From positions 10,523,751-10,587,750 of the forward strand of contig OU744447.1 in the NCBI GenBank assembly GCA_916610825.1: DNA of 64,000 nt, written 5' to 3'. This DNA comes from Haliclystus octoradiatus (Eukaryota; Cnidaria; Staurozoa; Stauromedusae; Haliclystidae). Positions 14,101 through 25,300 of this stretch are shown one piece after another. Both the position numbers and the translations under genes were made by a program. Under the pieces are notes generated by a model. It saw only the letters and a list, made by a program, of their open reading frames with translations. It did no database searches and was not told where the DNA came from. Every line of letters starts with the position of its first letter. Within the stretch, counting starts at the first letter, position 1.

Positions 14101-17100
14101 AGTAAAAATCCCTGTCAAAAGACGTCTAAAATTTTCCCAAATTGTTTATAAATTTCTGTTCATAAACATTTCATGTGAGGGCAGAAAATTTTCTTCATGA
14201 CAAAAATCTTCAGTCATTTGAAGCAAGATAATAAATGATTCTAAAATTTACCACTTACCCAAGAACAAGATACTCAGCACCCATTGTCATCAAAATAGAA
14301 AACCGTCTCAGAACAGTAAACATTGGCAAACTGTAAGAATAAATAAATATTACATTATATTATAGTAAATTACAGTATAATGAATTATAATGTATGTATT
14401 GTAGGTCTATTTTAGTAGGATTAATCGAAGTCTAGCCTATACATTTTTTTGAGAAATCTTCATTATTGTAGATTTATACCTTAACTGCTGTGTACTTCCA
14501 AGGCCAAAAATCAAATTGCCAATGTAAATAACCGGGAGAGGCCAGACCTAACAAAACAGAAAATTATAAGTAATAAAAGAATAATTCAAAATTATATTAA
14601 GGTGGCCACACAATCAGAAAATACGATGTGATAATATCTGTAGGCACTAGGCAAATGTAAGAATTTTAAATTGAATTGCAGTTTGATGCTTGGACAGATC
14701 TTACTAGTGATCATAAACATATTGGGAATAGTTTCAAAAATCTTGACAATCAATATACCTTTCCAAATGTGCCTCTTTCATAGGTTGGAAATTGAATAAG
14801 TCCAGCACTCCGTGCTCCATGAAGGACACAAATTGTTGCTGTCATCTACAAAAAAGTTGAAATTAAAACAGTTATTAGAATTTAAGATCAAAAAGGCATG
14901 CCAAATAATTCCATAACAAGGGCATTTGATCATTAAAGTCAATAATTCAAGGTCCTAAAAAGGATCAGACTTCTTGAATCCTAGAGGCATTTCAGTGTTT
15001 TCCTTGAACTTTTTTGTTGATGTTTGACCAATAAATCATTGAAACTATCAATTTTCTTCTGAATTTGCTGTAACCTTCTGGAAGCTAGGATTCCTACTTT
15101 AGTTGGACCCTGGTAATTATCATTGTAATTTATTCAGGAGTTTTTCAGAGGGCTGATTCTACTACAAATGTCTCTCAAAAAACAAGCAAACATTAGAAGG
15201 ATGATGTCAGCCATTAAATCATCTCTAAAACTGTAAGTAACAATTTTATTGGCATATGGTTGAAATTAAATGTCTGCGAATCAGATTCAAGTCTGATTTT
15301 ATGTGATCGAATTTCTGTTGGATTCAGAATGGAATTTTATTATTGGATTGGATCGGAACTTTTCCATTTCCCAGGATCTATTCGGATTGGATTTGAATTT
15401 AATATCCTTGATATCAATACATGCTGAGTTATTTGGGTTATTGTTTGTGACAACTTTATAACTGATTATAAATTACTATGGTCTGGATTCTGTCGGATCA
15501 GATTCTTAACGCATAATCTGAATATCTCTGATTCTTTCTAGGTTAAAACACGTTCGGATCGGATTCAGATTGAACATTTTTCGAACATTCGGATTACCAA
15601 TGCCCACTCCGATCCAATGCAGACATCTAGTTGAAATGAGAACTATATTCTTTACATTACATTTACACATAGGCCTACCTACCTACATGAAAAAATAAAC
15701 CCTAATGATCATGCAGGCTAGACCATAAAACACTACATTTAAGCCTACATCCACATTTTTTCATATAGGCCCTAATGGCCATAGGCCTACATGTGCAAAA
15801 TGTTTTCCTATCTTACAACCCTTACAATAACAAAACACAAATAATATTGAAGACCTACTTGACCAATACCAAGCACAGGAAATGATGGAAATCTGTAAAA
15901 TAAAAATATTTATTGACAAATTATTTCTTTTTAAATGCACATTATGAAAAGGGAAACTTTGAAGACCAATTCAGATAGCTGATGTTAAATTAGTAGAAAT
16001 GTGAATGGTATTTAAAGGCATACAATTGACCCTTTTGCGCTTGGTCTTCGAATATAGTATATAGACTGATTCACATTTCACTACACTACCTGTGGCTTGA
16101 AAAATGGCATTTACCTTTCAACTTTGTGTCCGCAAGGAGCGATGGTCAATTTTACGCATTTAATTTTAATGTAAAAACTCAAAAAAAAACATTTTTTTCA
16201 ATAAATTCACTTTTTCAAAACTCAGAAAAACTGTCAGAATGATGAGAAAGCTTAGGCCTACTAACATAGAATGAAGTAAGGATTATAAAAATTGTATTCA
16301 TTTTTAATAGGCCTGCAGTTAAAAGAGGAAGGTGTCTCACCAAAAGCGTACTAATATCTTTGTAGTACAATATTAAATGCTCGAATATTTGAGACCCCTC
16401 CCCTGTACACAGCTTTTGGATTTCCCCTTTGAACTGCGTACATACTGAAAATTTAGCAACCCTCTCCAAATTATTGTCTTTTTTGTTTTGTCTCTGAAAG
16501 TATAAAGTCACAGGTGCAACCATTTTTAGAAAAATGCAAAAATTCACGGTTAGTATTAAAATTATAGTTTAATTTTTTTGCAATAAAAATGAATTTAATA
16601 ATTAAGCACATTATAATCTTTCAAAAAGTGCTACAGCAGCAGTCAAGATGTCTACGTACTTTGATGGTTGACATCCCCTCCTCCATGAATGCATATGTAC
16701 ACTCTTGGTATGACTCCTCCTCCCCCTCAACTGAGTACGTACCTTATGTATGGCCCCTAAGCTTAGAGGACAATTTTAAGGGGCAAAAATGAGCGACGGG
16801 TTCTTCACTCTTAGAATCATGTAGCCTACACAGTGCATGTTGAGGCTATTGTTTACAAATGTTAATTGTAGCCCAAGGTACTCCATTAAAAAGGATGCGG
16901 CTGGGCCGTTTGTGTTAATTTGGCGTTGTTTCAATTATGATATTGAAAATTGCTAAGCATTTTTCAACTTCAGCTTGTAGCAATGCCAGTCAGTTTTCTC
17001 CTATTCGAGAGTAACCTATAATTGTAAACACAACGATTGAAATATAGTCATATTGGGGATTAAATGTTACTTAGATTTCAATGAAACAGCCTTAGATGAC

Positions 17101-17513
17101 AAAAGTATCGGGCCATGGCGCACAGGGCAGTTTTATCCCCTTTGTCTAGTCGAGAGAGAGTGTTGTGAGATTCATGACCTCCAGCTACGTTATTATTGGC
17201 ATAATATTATCAATTTATCATGGCCTATTTATACAGTAGCCTAATAATTATTCAAATCTGGACTAGATAGGCTAGAGTGTAGGTTCCATGAATACAGTTT
17301 CCAGAAATAGCTTGAAAGACAGATTTGAATAAAATTTACAATTTGCCTAGGTCTAGGTAATTTATGCATCGGAAAAAATAATATAGGCCTACATTCAAAA
17401 AGGACTTACTTGTATGATGTCAGTACAACTTTGTTAACTACGACAATTGAGAATGAGCACGCGGCATAAAATAAAGCTGCCAGAATACGTTGTAAAGGTG
17501 TTGCTGAATCCAT
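5105..17513 (-). CDS. SLC35D: SLC35D-family nucleotide-sugar transporter (12 coding exons)
   Basis: Predicted Golgi/ER multipass antiporter that moves UDP-sugars (or GDP-mannose) into the lumen in exchange for nucleoside monophosphate. Exons: 17410-17513, 15859-15892, 14759-14845, 14480-14547, 14259-14330, 12987-13055, 12323-12393, 11570-11694, 11235-11302, 10415-10493, 8496-8578, 5105-5219. All phases agree and give 324 aa, close to human SLC35D1/D2 (355/337 aa). Family motifs are present: [11 protein letters not shown] (residues 25-35), [12 protein letters not shown] (99-110), [17 protein letters not shown] (146-162), [14 protein letters not shown] (177-190), [16 protein letters not shown] (242-257) and [15 protein letters not shown] (260-274). 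About ten hydrophobic segments are expected. The start is the ATG at 17513 and the stop is at 5105-5107. SLC35D1 and SLC35D2 cannot be told apart here. Introns carry several transposon-like foldbacks. Confidence 0.93.
5530..5565 (-). ncRNA. Eroded hammerhead-ribozyme-like motif (copy D)
   Basis: On the minus strand this reads CUUGCC, UAUGGUGU, GAAAC, UUGGA, GUA. The arrangement matches the better copy at 9194-9244, but the CUGAUGA core box has been lost. It is best read as a decayed member of the same repeat family and is not expected to be active. Confidence 0.4.
5581..5990. mobile_element. Non-autonomous element with GACCTTCCAA ends
   Basis: The left end is GACCTTCCAACTTGAGATT and the right end is its approximate complement, CATGAGACTTGGAAGGTC. 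TTATTTACA lies directly outside the left end and 2 bp outside the right end, which could be a target duplication of about 9 bp. The interior near the right end has repeated CGTGAGA motifs. The superfamily is unassigned. Confidence 0.5.
6026..8103. mobile_element. 2.1-kb element with long inverted repeats and TTAA ends
   Basis: The left end is TTAAAGTGGGAATAAACCCC and the right end is its complement, GGGTTTATTCCCACTTTAA. The arms match over roughly 210 bp strongly (6026-6237 against 7890-8103) and more weakly to about 330 bp. TTAA at both outer ends fits TTAA-targeting (piggyBac-like) elements but could belong to the repeat itself. No transposase was recognised, so it looks non-autonomous. It sits in the last intron of the SLC35D gene. 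Confidence 0.8.
7314..7377. repeat. Two-copy tandem repeat, 30-bp period
   Basis: The unit AGTACAATTAATACTTTGCA followed by GTACCA occurs twice in direct succession, inside the 2.1-kb TTAA element. Confidence 0.85.
8769..9652. mobile_element. Foldback element with about 150-bp inverted arms
   Basis: The left arm (8769-8925, beginning CGCGGAAAGATTTAC) is complementary to the right arm (9502-9652, ending GTAAATCTTTCCGCG). The arms share the parts reading GAGGTTTCTATTG, CTGCCGCCTTTCCTG and CACAAGTGTAGTGAATGAAC. The interior includes the hammerhead-like copy at 9194-9244. No transposase frame is seen. It is in SLC35D intron 10. Confidence 0.75.
9194..9244 (-). ncRNA. Hammerhead-ribozyme-like motif (copy C, insertion after stem II)
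   Basis: Minus-strand reading: stem I UCUUGC, core CUGAUGA (9238-9232), stem II with CGCC-AAU-GGUG, then about 7 extra bases, core GAAAC (9211-9207), loop UGGA, cleavage triplet GUA (9202-9200), stem I partner GCGAGA. Stem I forms six pairs, one of them G-U. The order stem I, CUGAUGA, stem II, GAAA, short stem III, NUH, stem I is that of a type I hammerhead. The insertion before GAAAC probably weakens it. Confidence 0.55.
10905..11130. repeat. Dispersed repeat family 'CACCAAGCGCTGCCATT', copy 1
   Basis: It shares ordered blocks (AAGCGCTGC, TCTCCCAGTT, GCGGTCAA, CTTCTTACTTAAA, AATCTAAATTCATTA) with 29905-30160. Weaker parts recur at 21845-21915 and 22440-22640. All copies fall in introns. Non-coding, class unknown. 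Confidence 0.65.
11745..11960. repeat. Copy of the 'ACAGGTGGCC' dispersed repeat
   Basis: Successive variants of GACCACTAAAGGCAGGTAAC, GATTGATTCAATAGAATAAT and GGTCACTGTAGCAGG, making an imperfect array. It lies in SLC35D intron 7. Confidence 0.6.
12728..12800 (+). repeat. Possible tRNA-derived SINE head
   Basis: It contains an A-box-like GGTGGTAGAGTGCCCG and, about 35 bp on, a B-box-like GGGTTCAGTTCC. No tRNA cloverleaf is evident. It lies in SLC35D intron 6. Confidence 0.35.
13240..13620. repeat. GATCCGAAT/GGATTCGATCTGATC degenerate repeat block
   Basis: Many short degenerate copies of GGATTCGATC/GATCTGATCCGAA. A second block with the complementary motif GATCGGATTCAGATT lies at 15270-15620, and a small one at 3050-3140. 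No open frame. Intronic. Confidence 0.55.
15270..15620. repeat. GATCGGATTC degenerate repeat block (second copy, opposite orientation)
   Basis: It is rich in GGATTGGATCGGAAC, GGATCAGATTC and TTCGGATCGGATTCAGATT, in the opposite sense to the block at 13240-13620. It lies in SLC35D intron 2. Confidence 0.55.
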
Positions 17514-19258
17514 TCTACAGATCAAGAAACGATAGGCTTAGCTGTCTCCAATTTATCGACAATTAGGCCTGATGATGTAGGTTATAATTCTGCTCTATTC
17601 TGTAATTTCTGTCCACGTATCAAACTTGAATGCGCTACAAGATCATTTCCACGTCTGTTTTCACTCAAATTTTGACCAGAGAATCATAGGATTATCATTG
17701 TCATCATCTTATAAAGGTTAATAAAAATAAATCTTAATTGAAACCGAATACAAAACCACAACAAAATCAGTGCAGACCTTCTTCTTATTCACGTGCCAAT
17801 TGAACCGTTTGATGTGGCAGCGAAAGGGAACCTCGGCACGAAATAAACAAATCATGAAACAATGTCTTGTGTTTTTTAACAATTGACTATTGTTATTTGA
17901 GCAATCATCTCTCTTTGTTCAATAATAAGTTTGAAGAACATATCCGAAATCCTGTCACGATTTTTCAATTTATTAAATCAACTTCTTTATAACAGGACAT
18001 GTACGTACGGTACTACATGAACAATGAACAAATAAACAAACATCACGTCAAGCGAAACAAAGTTTCGGTTCTCTGTTTGTATGACGTTGCTAAAAGATAA
18101 AAAGGAAATTCTCCAGTTTTATAATTCTGATTTGTATCACTACAAAATTATCACCATGGAAACACACACTTGAGTCAGTTGCCCAGATAAGCTTTTTATA
18201 CTGTAATGGAAAACTGATGACAGATTCAATTGTTTTACAATAACAACAAAGTTTTTATTGCATAGATAAGTTTGTTTAATATATGTTTTCTCTCTTGTTT
18301 TGAGCAAATTTGTAATTTATATATACATTTTTGTTACATTTTGTATGTTGTCTGTGTAATTCAGGCAGTTTTACTGATCATAGAGCATATAAAAGAAATT
18401 TGTGCCCGAAGTCACTTCCCTTTCCATGGAAATAGGACCATACTAGGAGTCGCCCCTCTTGCAACCATGGTATCTAATACTTTGACTTATCAATAACCGT
18501 TGGCAAGTACAAAAAGCTATTCCAGAGAATGACCTATGACCACCAAAATGAGAAATGTGGTGTACAGTAAAATAATAGTTTTACAGTTGAGGACCCCCTA
18601 CAATAAAATTAGGGGAGGTAAAATAAGAACAAGGACAACAAATCAGTTTTATAATAGGGGTAGGTAATAAGTAATTGAGACGGTGACGCCCTACCAAAAG
18701 CACCTGTACACTTTTCTATTTCTAGAAGAGTGGCTCTTTTCGCTGGGAGCAATGACGTTAAATGCTCTTTATTGATCTAATAGGGGTAGGTGGGACATTA
18801 AAGGGGGGTATATTCAAGAATGATGTCAGCTGTTGTGTAACATACTGTAGTTTGTGAAAGTTAAAACAACTGTATATTTATGAAATGTTCACAGAAAGTT
18901 TATGGATCCTCCTGAAATGTTCATTAAATACCATTTCACAATTCTAAAAGATCATTTTTTAAATTTTTCATGAACAGTTCTTGAATCTTCTTGGATCATG
19001 TTTACATTTGGTTATAGGCATAGGTTATAGGCCTACTGTAAATAAATGAGAACCATGATAATGAAGAAGAAGACGATAATTGTAGAATGACGTAAAATGT
19101 AAACTAGCTAGAATTCAAAACTTGAGAAATTTTCATCTAAATTTTCTTAGAATCCGAAATGAACGGAAATATACAATATCACATTTTCTAAAATGTACAA
19201 CAAAATTCAGTTAATTTCTCTAAAACATCTGATAATAATATTATGATACATATTATGT
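17514..19258. other. Intergenic region between SLC35D start and HMGXB4 end
   Basis: It separates the SLC35D start codon from the 3' end of HMGXB4, so it should hold the SLC35D promoter and 5' leader. I see no convincing exon, TATA box or CpG-rich core. A TTCATGAACAGTTC motif of the type that clusters at 60590-62580 occurs near 18970. Confidence 0.5.
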
Positions 19259-19264
19259 TTTATT
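19259..19264 (-). promoter_or_regulatory. Candidate poly(A) signal for HMGXB4
   Basis: AATAAA on the minus strand, about 117 nt past the stop codon at 19381. Position and sense fit, but the motif is common in AT-rich DNA. Confidence 0.55.
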
Positions 19265-19380
19265 TACAATTATCATAAACAATTGTCAATTGTTTACTCA
19301 TTAACAATGGTTTACTTGATAACGGTGTTGCGTTTATAATATTATCATACGTTTGCGGTGCTTCTTCTAAATTGTTTTTT

Positions 19381-22300
19381 TCAAACTCCTGGCAAAATGT
19401 ATGATATGCTATCCAAAGTATTTGCCTGTAAAAAATGAAAAAGGATTCAATGAAAGATAAGCTTGAATATTGGAAACAAAAGTTTTGAATCAAATGTAAA
19501 AACAATCAAAGATGTTTGGAGTTAACCGTTGGTTTCTAATATTTTCTTGTTCATGCTTTACCCAAGAGAAAAAAATTGGCATAATTCTATTGAATTACAG
19601 AATTCAGAAATATCCTGAATCAAGACAATGAAACTTCAGACTCCGATCTAACTTATTTAGATGATAGCTTTAAATTTTCTGATTCTTGCTTTTTGCTTAA
19701 ACAACTTTCCACAGAGGTATTTTGAAAAGTTACATACCATCATTTCCTCAGGCAGTGAATTAATTTCTGGCACAGATGACGTAAGAAAAACCAATGGAGC
19801 AAGAGCACAAAGGCATGAATCAAGTAATACAGATAACGAACCATGTACAGTTTGTTGGTCCTACAATTTGAAAATATCAAAATAAAAATGTAACATTGAT
19901 ACCCTTGTAGTATCCAATCCATGAAACTATTAAATCAGATAACACATGACACCAATATATTATAATATTGTCTATCTACGAAAATAGTCTAACTCAGATT
20001 TGTGTTTGAAAGAGTTTTAAACAGACCATAATAGTATCTTACCTTTGTGAAAATCAACCAAATAAAATGTATTTAACATCCTCAAGTATTGAATACCGGT
20101 AATTCAACTTTAAAAACAACATCTTCCAAGGGTCAAAAAATTTCCGGGGGTCAGATTATCAAACAAACAAACAAACAAACAGAATCAGGTTTCATGATTT
20201 CATCTGAACCGCGAAAAAATGTTCTACTTTTGACAAGAAATTAAGTTTGTTTGTTTGATAATCTGATTCCCGGAAATTTTTTCGCATCAAAACGAGATGA
20301 TCTTAACATAGTTTTGAAGGCCAATTCTCAGTGATTCTGTCGTGTCAGAAGCGATCAAAATTTTGGAAATGATCGGGTCAACAAAGATAGATTTTGAGGA
20401 TGTTATTGATGTCGGACGAAGATGCTGTTTTTAATTTTGAATTATTCAATATATGAGGATGCGTAATACATTTTATTTGGTTGATTTTCACAAAGGTAAG
20501 ATAATATTATGGCCTGTTTACTACTCTTTCAAACACAAATCTGAGTTAGACTATCTTCGTTCTATTATAATATCTTGATGACGCTTAGGCTACATACATA
20601 CTTTTTTGTCATTCATCAACAAACCGGATAAGCTTGAGGCTTTTTTTCATCGGGTGGTTGGTTGAATTACATTTACACATATAGATTTAAAAATTTTACG
20701 ATTATGAACAACACTATTATGATTACAATTAACAATATCATTAAAAAAAACGTTGAAAAATGTTTTACCAGTGGGTTAAGTGCACTCTATTTATTGGATT
20801 GCTTGATGTCACAGTGCAGCCTTGGTGTAGTGGTTAGGGAATCGGACCTCGACCAACAGGGTTTTGGGTCGAATTCCTGGCAGAAGCACTATTGGCCAGC
20901 GTCTGGAAGGACATCCGACCATAAAATGCACAAAAATAATCAATTAAACGTAAGTTGAACGGGTTGTTAAATTGAACAAACACCGTCTACAAATATATAT
21001 ATATATATCACAGCCTATTTGAAGTATTGTATTCTACTGGACTAAAACAGCTATAATTTCTTAGCAATTAAGAGACAGTTGTACAAGGGATAAGTTTGAC
21101 AGAATTCCAAACAGGTTGAAACATTTAAAAATGAAATGTTAATTTATCAAAATAGATTAAAATTTTAAAAGTTCCATTAACGTATCCATTGTTTTATCAG
21201 TGTAATAATCATATAAGCCCCATCAATTAATTAACCAATAGGCTAACATTGTTATTCAACATGATTTGCACATGCGAAATGAACTAAGGTTGTCATCATC
21301 GATGTAACTTGTTAGAAGGACTTTAGTTACCCATTTTATAATACCAACTTTTGTGGAAAATATAATGCCTAATCAACCAATCATGGGAAGTTGGTTCGAT
21401 TTTTCCAGATCATTTTAAAATGATTTTAACTTTATATTAAGCATTTCACCTCCTTCTGAATTCCTCTGCACTTGACAAACATTATACATTTTTATCATTA
21501 CTATAATATCAGAATCATTGCATTATTAATATATAGATAACATTCTTACTTGTTGAAATAATGCAGATGATATCATGGTGAGCGATTCCCCTAATAAAAC
21601 CAAATGTGATGCAAAATCTATTGGTTCAAGATTTGTTGTGCTATATACTGGTATATCAACTTGTTCTTTGGCATCGCGTTTTTTTAATAGCCGGAGTGAA
21701 CTTGGAATGTCTGCATCAGGTGAACCATCATTTTCATCAGAAAAACCAGTTGATTTAAGTTTGATTTTACGTAAAGCTGAATGGACTTTAGCTTTATGGA
21801 CCTCAAGCTGTAAGCGATAGACCTAAAAGCAAAAAATACGATTGCATGACTAAGCACTGCCATTGTTTGCCCATTCTTATAAGCATGTGGATGTGAGAAC
21901 ACATCTTGAAGCCAGTGGCCGAGAAAGGTTTTATTTTAAGGAATCCTATTTTTCTATATTTTATAGGAATGCTGCCACTTTATGTCACTTTACAATTTGA
22001 ATGAAGAGTTGGACCTTTGGGTTAGAACTAAAAAGGCGAACTATTACATCACTTTTCAGCTGGTTTGTTACTAACTTGAGATAATATACGAACCAAAACA
22101 AGCAATTAATATCTTCATTAAAACAATGCCCAATTTCAATGGAGTCCGGGAGGCATCATCAAGTGGGACAGAAACTTTAACTTTTGCTGCATAAACAATC
22201 CTCAAAATAGACACAAGTGTGGTAAAAACGGAAGTACCATGGCTATGTTCACTTCCAATTCTGAAGTCTCAAAATTGAGAACGCCGAGGACAATAAAATC

Positions 22301-25300
22301 CAGTTAACATCAAACAAAACTGGGATCTAGCTTTGGAATCAGAAGAGTTGTCCCAAAGTCAGGATGTCTATAGAAATTCTTTGTCAACTTACGAGATCCT
22401 AGATCCCGGAATCCCATCTTTTCTTGTACACTGCTTAAATCAGCCTTCGATATTTGTGGTCAAATTCTTCTTACTTAAAAAGCATTCAAATCTGGCAAGA
22501 ATATAATTTTGAACTATAAAAACTATGGTCGCCTATACATGTGGCGTAATTGTTAACCATGGCACAAAAATTAAAGAATCTAAATTCATTATAAACTTTC
22601 TAAAATCAACCATAATAAGGTCTTGATCTTGAGCAGATTTAATGGCTGCGGTACACGCAGCATCATAATTCAAATTTCAAAATAGTCTGGAATCAAGGAA
22701 ATCTAGAAAGTTGTAATGGATTTCAATGGGGTAAAGGCAATAAATAGGGTTCAGAAGGATGGAAATACTTTAAAATCAAAAATTACAAAGATTCTCATGT
22801 CTGGGTATATGTCAAGTTGTATCTGAGATATGGATTGTGTGACTTAGTAAGTCGTTGTTGCGTCAGTCTTTTCTATAAAATTGGAGACAAAGAATGTGGA
22901 TTTTCAATTACTACTTAGAAGAAATGTTAATGAGTTATCAGATGGAAAATTTAACATTGTGTTGGCTTTTTCTAATTTATAGCTTTCAAAATTATAACAG
23001 GTAAATGTAGTGCTCTATAAATAAATAAAATTTCTTATTATTATTACCTCTTTTTCTGGATCAGATGTATTATTCCACATTTCACCTAACTTTTTACTGA
23101 TCTGAGCAAAGTCTGTAATAAAAACATTAGATCTGGTTTATACGTAGTTATCAAATATACAGGTTATGTTGACTAACATGTGCCGATCTTATTCTGCGAT
23201 AACCAAAAGTTAAAGATCAACTAATACAATCATTAACGCTCAGTCTTAAATGAATATAGTGCGTGATGCACTGATCCACTACAATACTTGTGGCTTGAGA
23301 AATGGCATTCACTTTTCAACTTTGAGCCGCATGGTGCAATGGTGAATTTTATGCCTTCAAGTGCTAGTCTATTGAGGGAAGTGCTATTTTGAACTAACAA
23401 TGAGATAAGAGTATAATTAATAATTACAAAAATACAATTTTGAAAATTTTTAACGCAGCGAAAACAATTTGCCAAATTATTTCAGGTTGGTAAACTATTG
23501 GCTGAATCATCATCGCTATTGACGAAAATGAAACAAAATAAATCATACAGATCATGTTGGCAAGAATAAACAGTTATTTGGTCACAACTAAGATATATGT
23601 TGGCAACAACAACAAAAAACATGATTTAAAATCAGATTTTAATGATCACAATTTTGGCTGCACTAGGACAGTGGTATCAATGAGGTTACACTGTAGTAGC
23701 AACAAAGCATGAACAGTTCTGTTTTATCAATATAGCGCTAAATTTGTATCTCTATTATACTGTGCCAACCTAATCGAATAGATAACATCCTTATGATGGC
23801 AAAATAAAATAACTAGTTTAAGGCATACCATATGTTGGGTGCTGTTGCACAACACGTTTTCTGTGTTTTCGACAATAAAGAATGTATGCTGTCAATGTTT
23901 GCATTTTCTTGAATTCTTTTCCTCCACCCTGCAGAATTTGATAATGTTCAGTATTGACATTAGGTTCAATTACAAAAGGAACTAATATGTTTCAAACTAA
24001 CCTAGTTCGAAATCCAAACTGGGCTCAAATAATTTTATATGCTGTTTTTGATACAGTCAATATTACAATATAATATGTTAACAATAGGATTTGAATTTTG
24101 AAAACATCCATTTTTTACATAACATGGAATTAACGTAATTTACGCAATTTTGAAAAAAAAGAAATATAAATGAATAAACACAATGTGCAATAAACAGTGT
24201 ATGGATTTAGAAAGCAATCAATTCAATCAAGTAAAATCTAGGCTATATATAATAGGTCTACATGTGGTCATAAGTTAACATTCTATTGTCTATATTTTAC
24301 CGGATTTAAAGAGAGAACTCTACATAAAACACTTTAATAAATCTGGTAAAATATAGATAAAGTAGTGTTAACAAATAACCTATAGCCTACATAGACAATA
24401 GAGATATGTTGCATTATTCATGTATGTAGGCCTATCGGTAGAAGTAATTGTGTGGTTCTAATTATTTTAATATAATAAAACAAGACAATGTTACTTCCTA
24501 GCAAGAGATAGGCCAACGTGTAGGGTTTGATAAAGTGGGGGATGCTGGGACTGAGATTCACGGAAGGCTAGTACAAATTAAGTTCTAAGGAAGTGGAAGA
24601 AATTGTTGTATCCAAGTTTATATAAATATAAAAATAAATTATATTGTTTTTATTCCAAAAAAAAATAATTTGCTTTCTTTTCGTGGACAGAGGTAGGTAA
24701 AATTGTGCAGTTTTTATCATACTTTTATGAGAATAACCGTAAAATTAAAAGATATGAAAATGTTTACATGATGCAATTGCCCAAAAAAGTTTGAAAGAAA
24801 AAATTGGAATCTTGGAAGGAAAAATACTTTATCGGACCTGGATAGGAGTTACATACAAACCCTATTTTATCATAAATGAATTATGTCTGTAACGCAGGCT
24901 ATACAACTTCAGAGGGAGAAAATATAATTAAGCAAAATCTTCCAATGGTTTATAAATAAAACTCTGATGGAGCTTTTGTGATCCCGCATTTCATTCCCCG
25001 CATATCACACTATTAATGCATAATTGAAGCATTTATTTACCTCACTTCTCTTCTTTGAAGGTGATGGTAATTCCTCAACGATTGATTGGTCACCATCGTC
25101 TATAGATTCTGGTATGTTAACAACATTATGTTCATTAGATTTTTTGGACTTTTTACTAGAACTATTTTTCTTTCCAACATTTTTTACTTTCGGACCAGAT
25201 TGTTTTAACTTTTTAGATTGTTCATTCTTACTTTTAACTTCTTCAACTGTTGAGTTTATCACTTTTCCTGATTCATCATACAATTCAGTAACAATTCTAA

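Noticed and set aside
16215-16547. 110-codon minus-strand frame between SLC35D exons 1 and 2
   Set aside because: It lies in an intron, has no splice-compatible phase with neighbours and no recognisable domain.
24285-24375. Short inverted repeat with TCTATATTTTACC / GGTAAAATATAGA
   Set aside because: Short AT-rich arms only, no ends or target duplication. Too weak to call an element.
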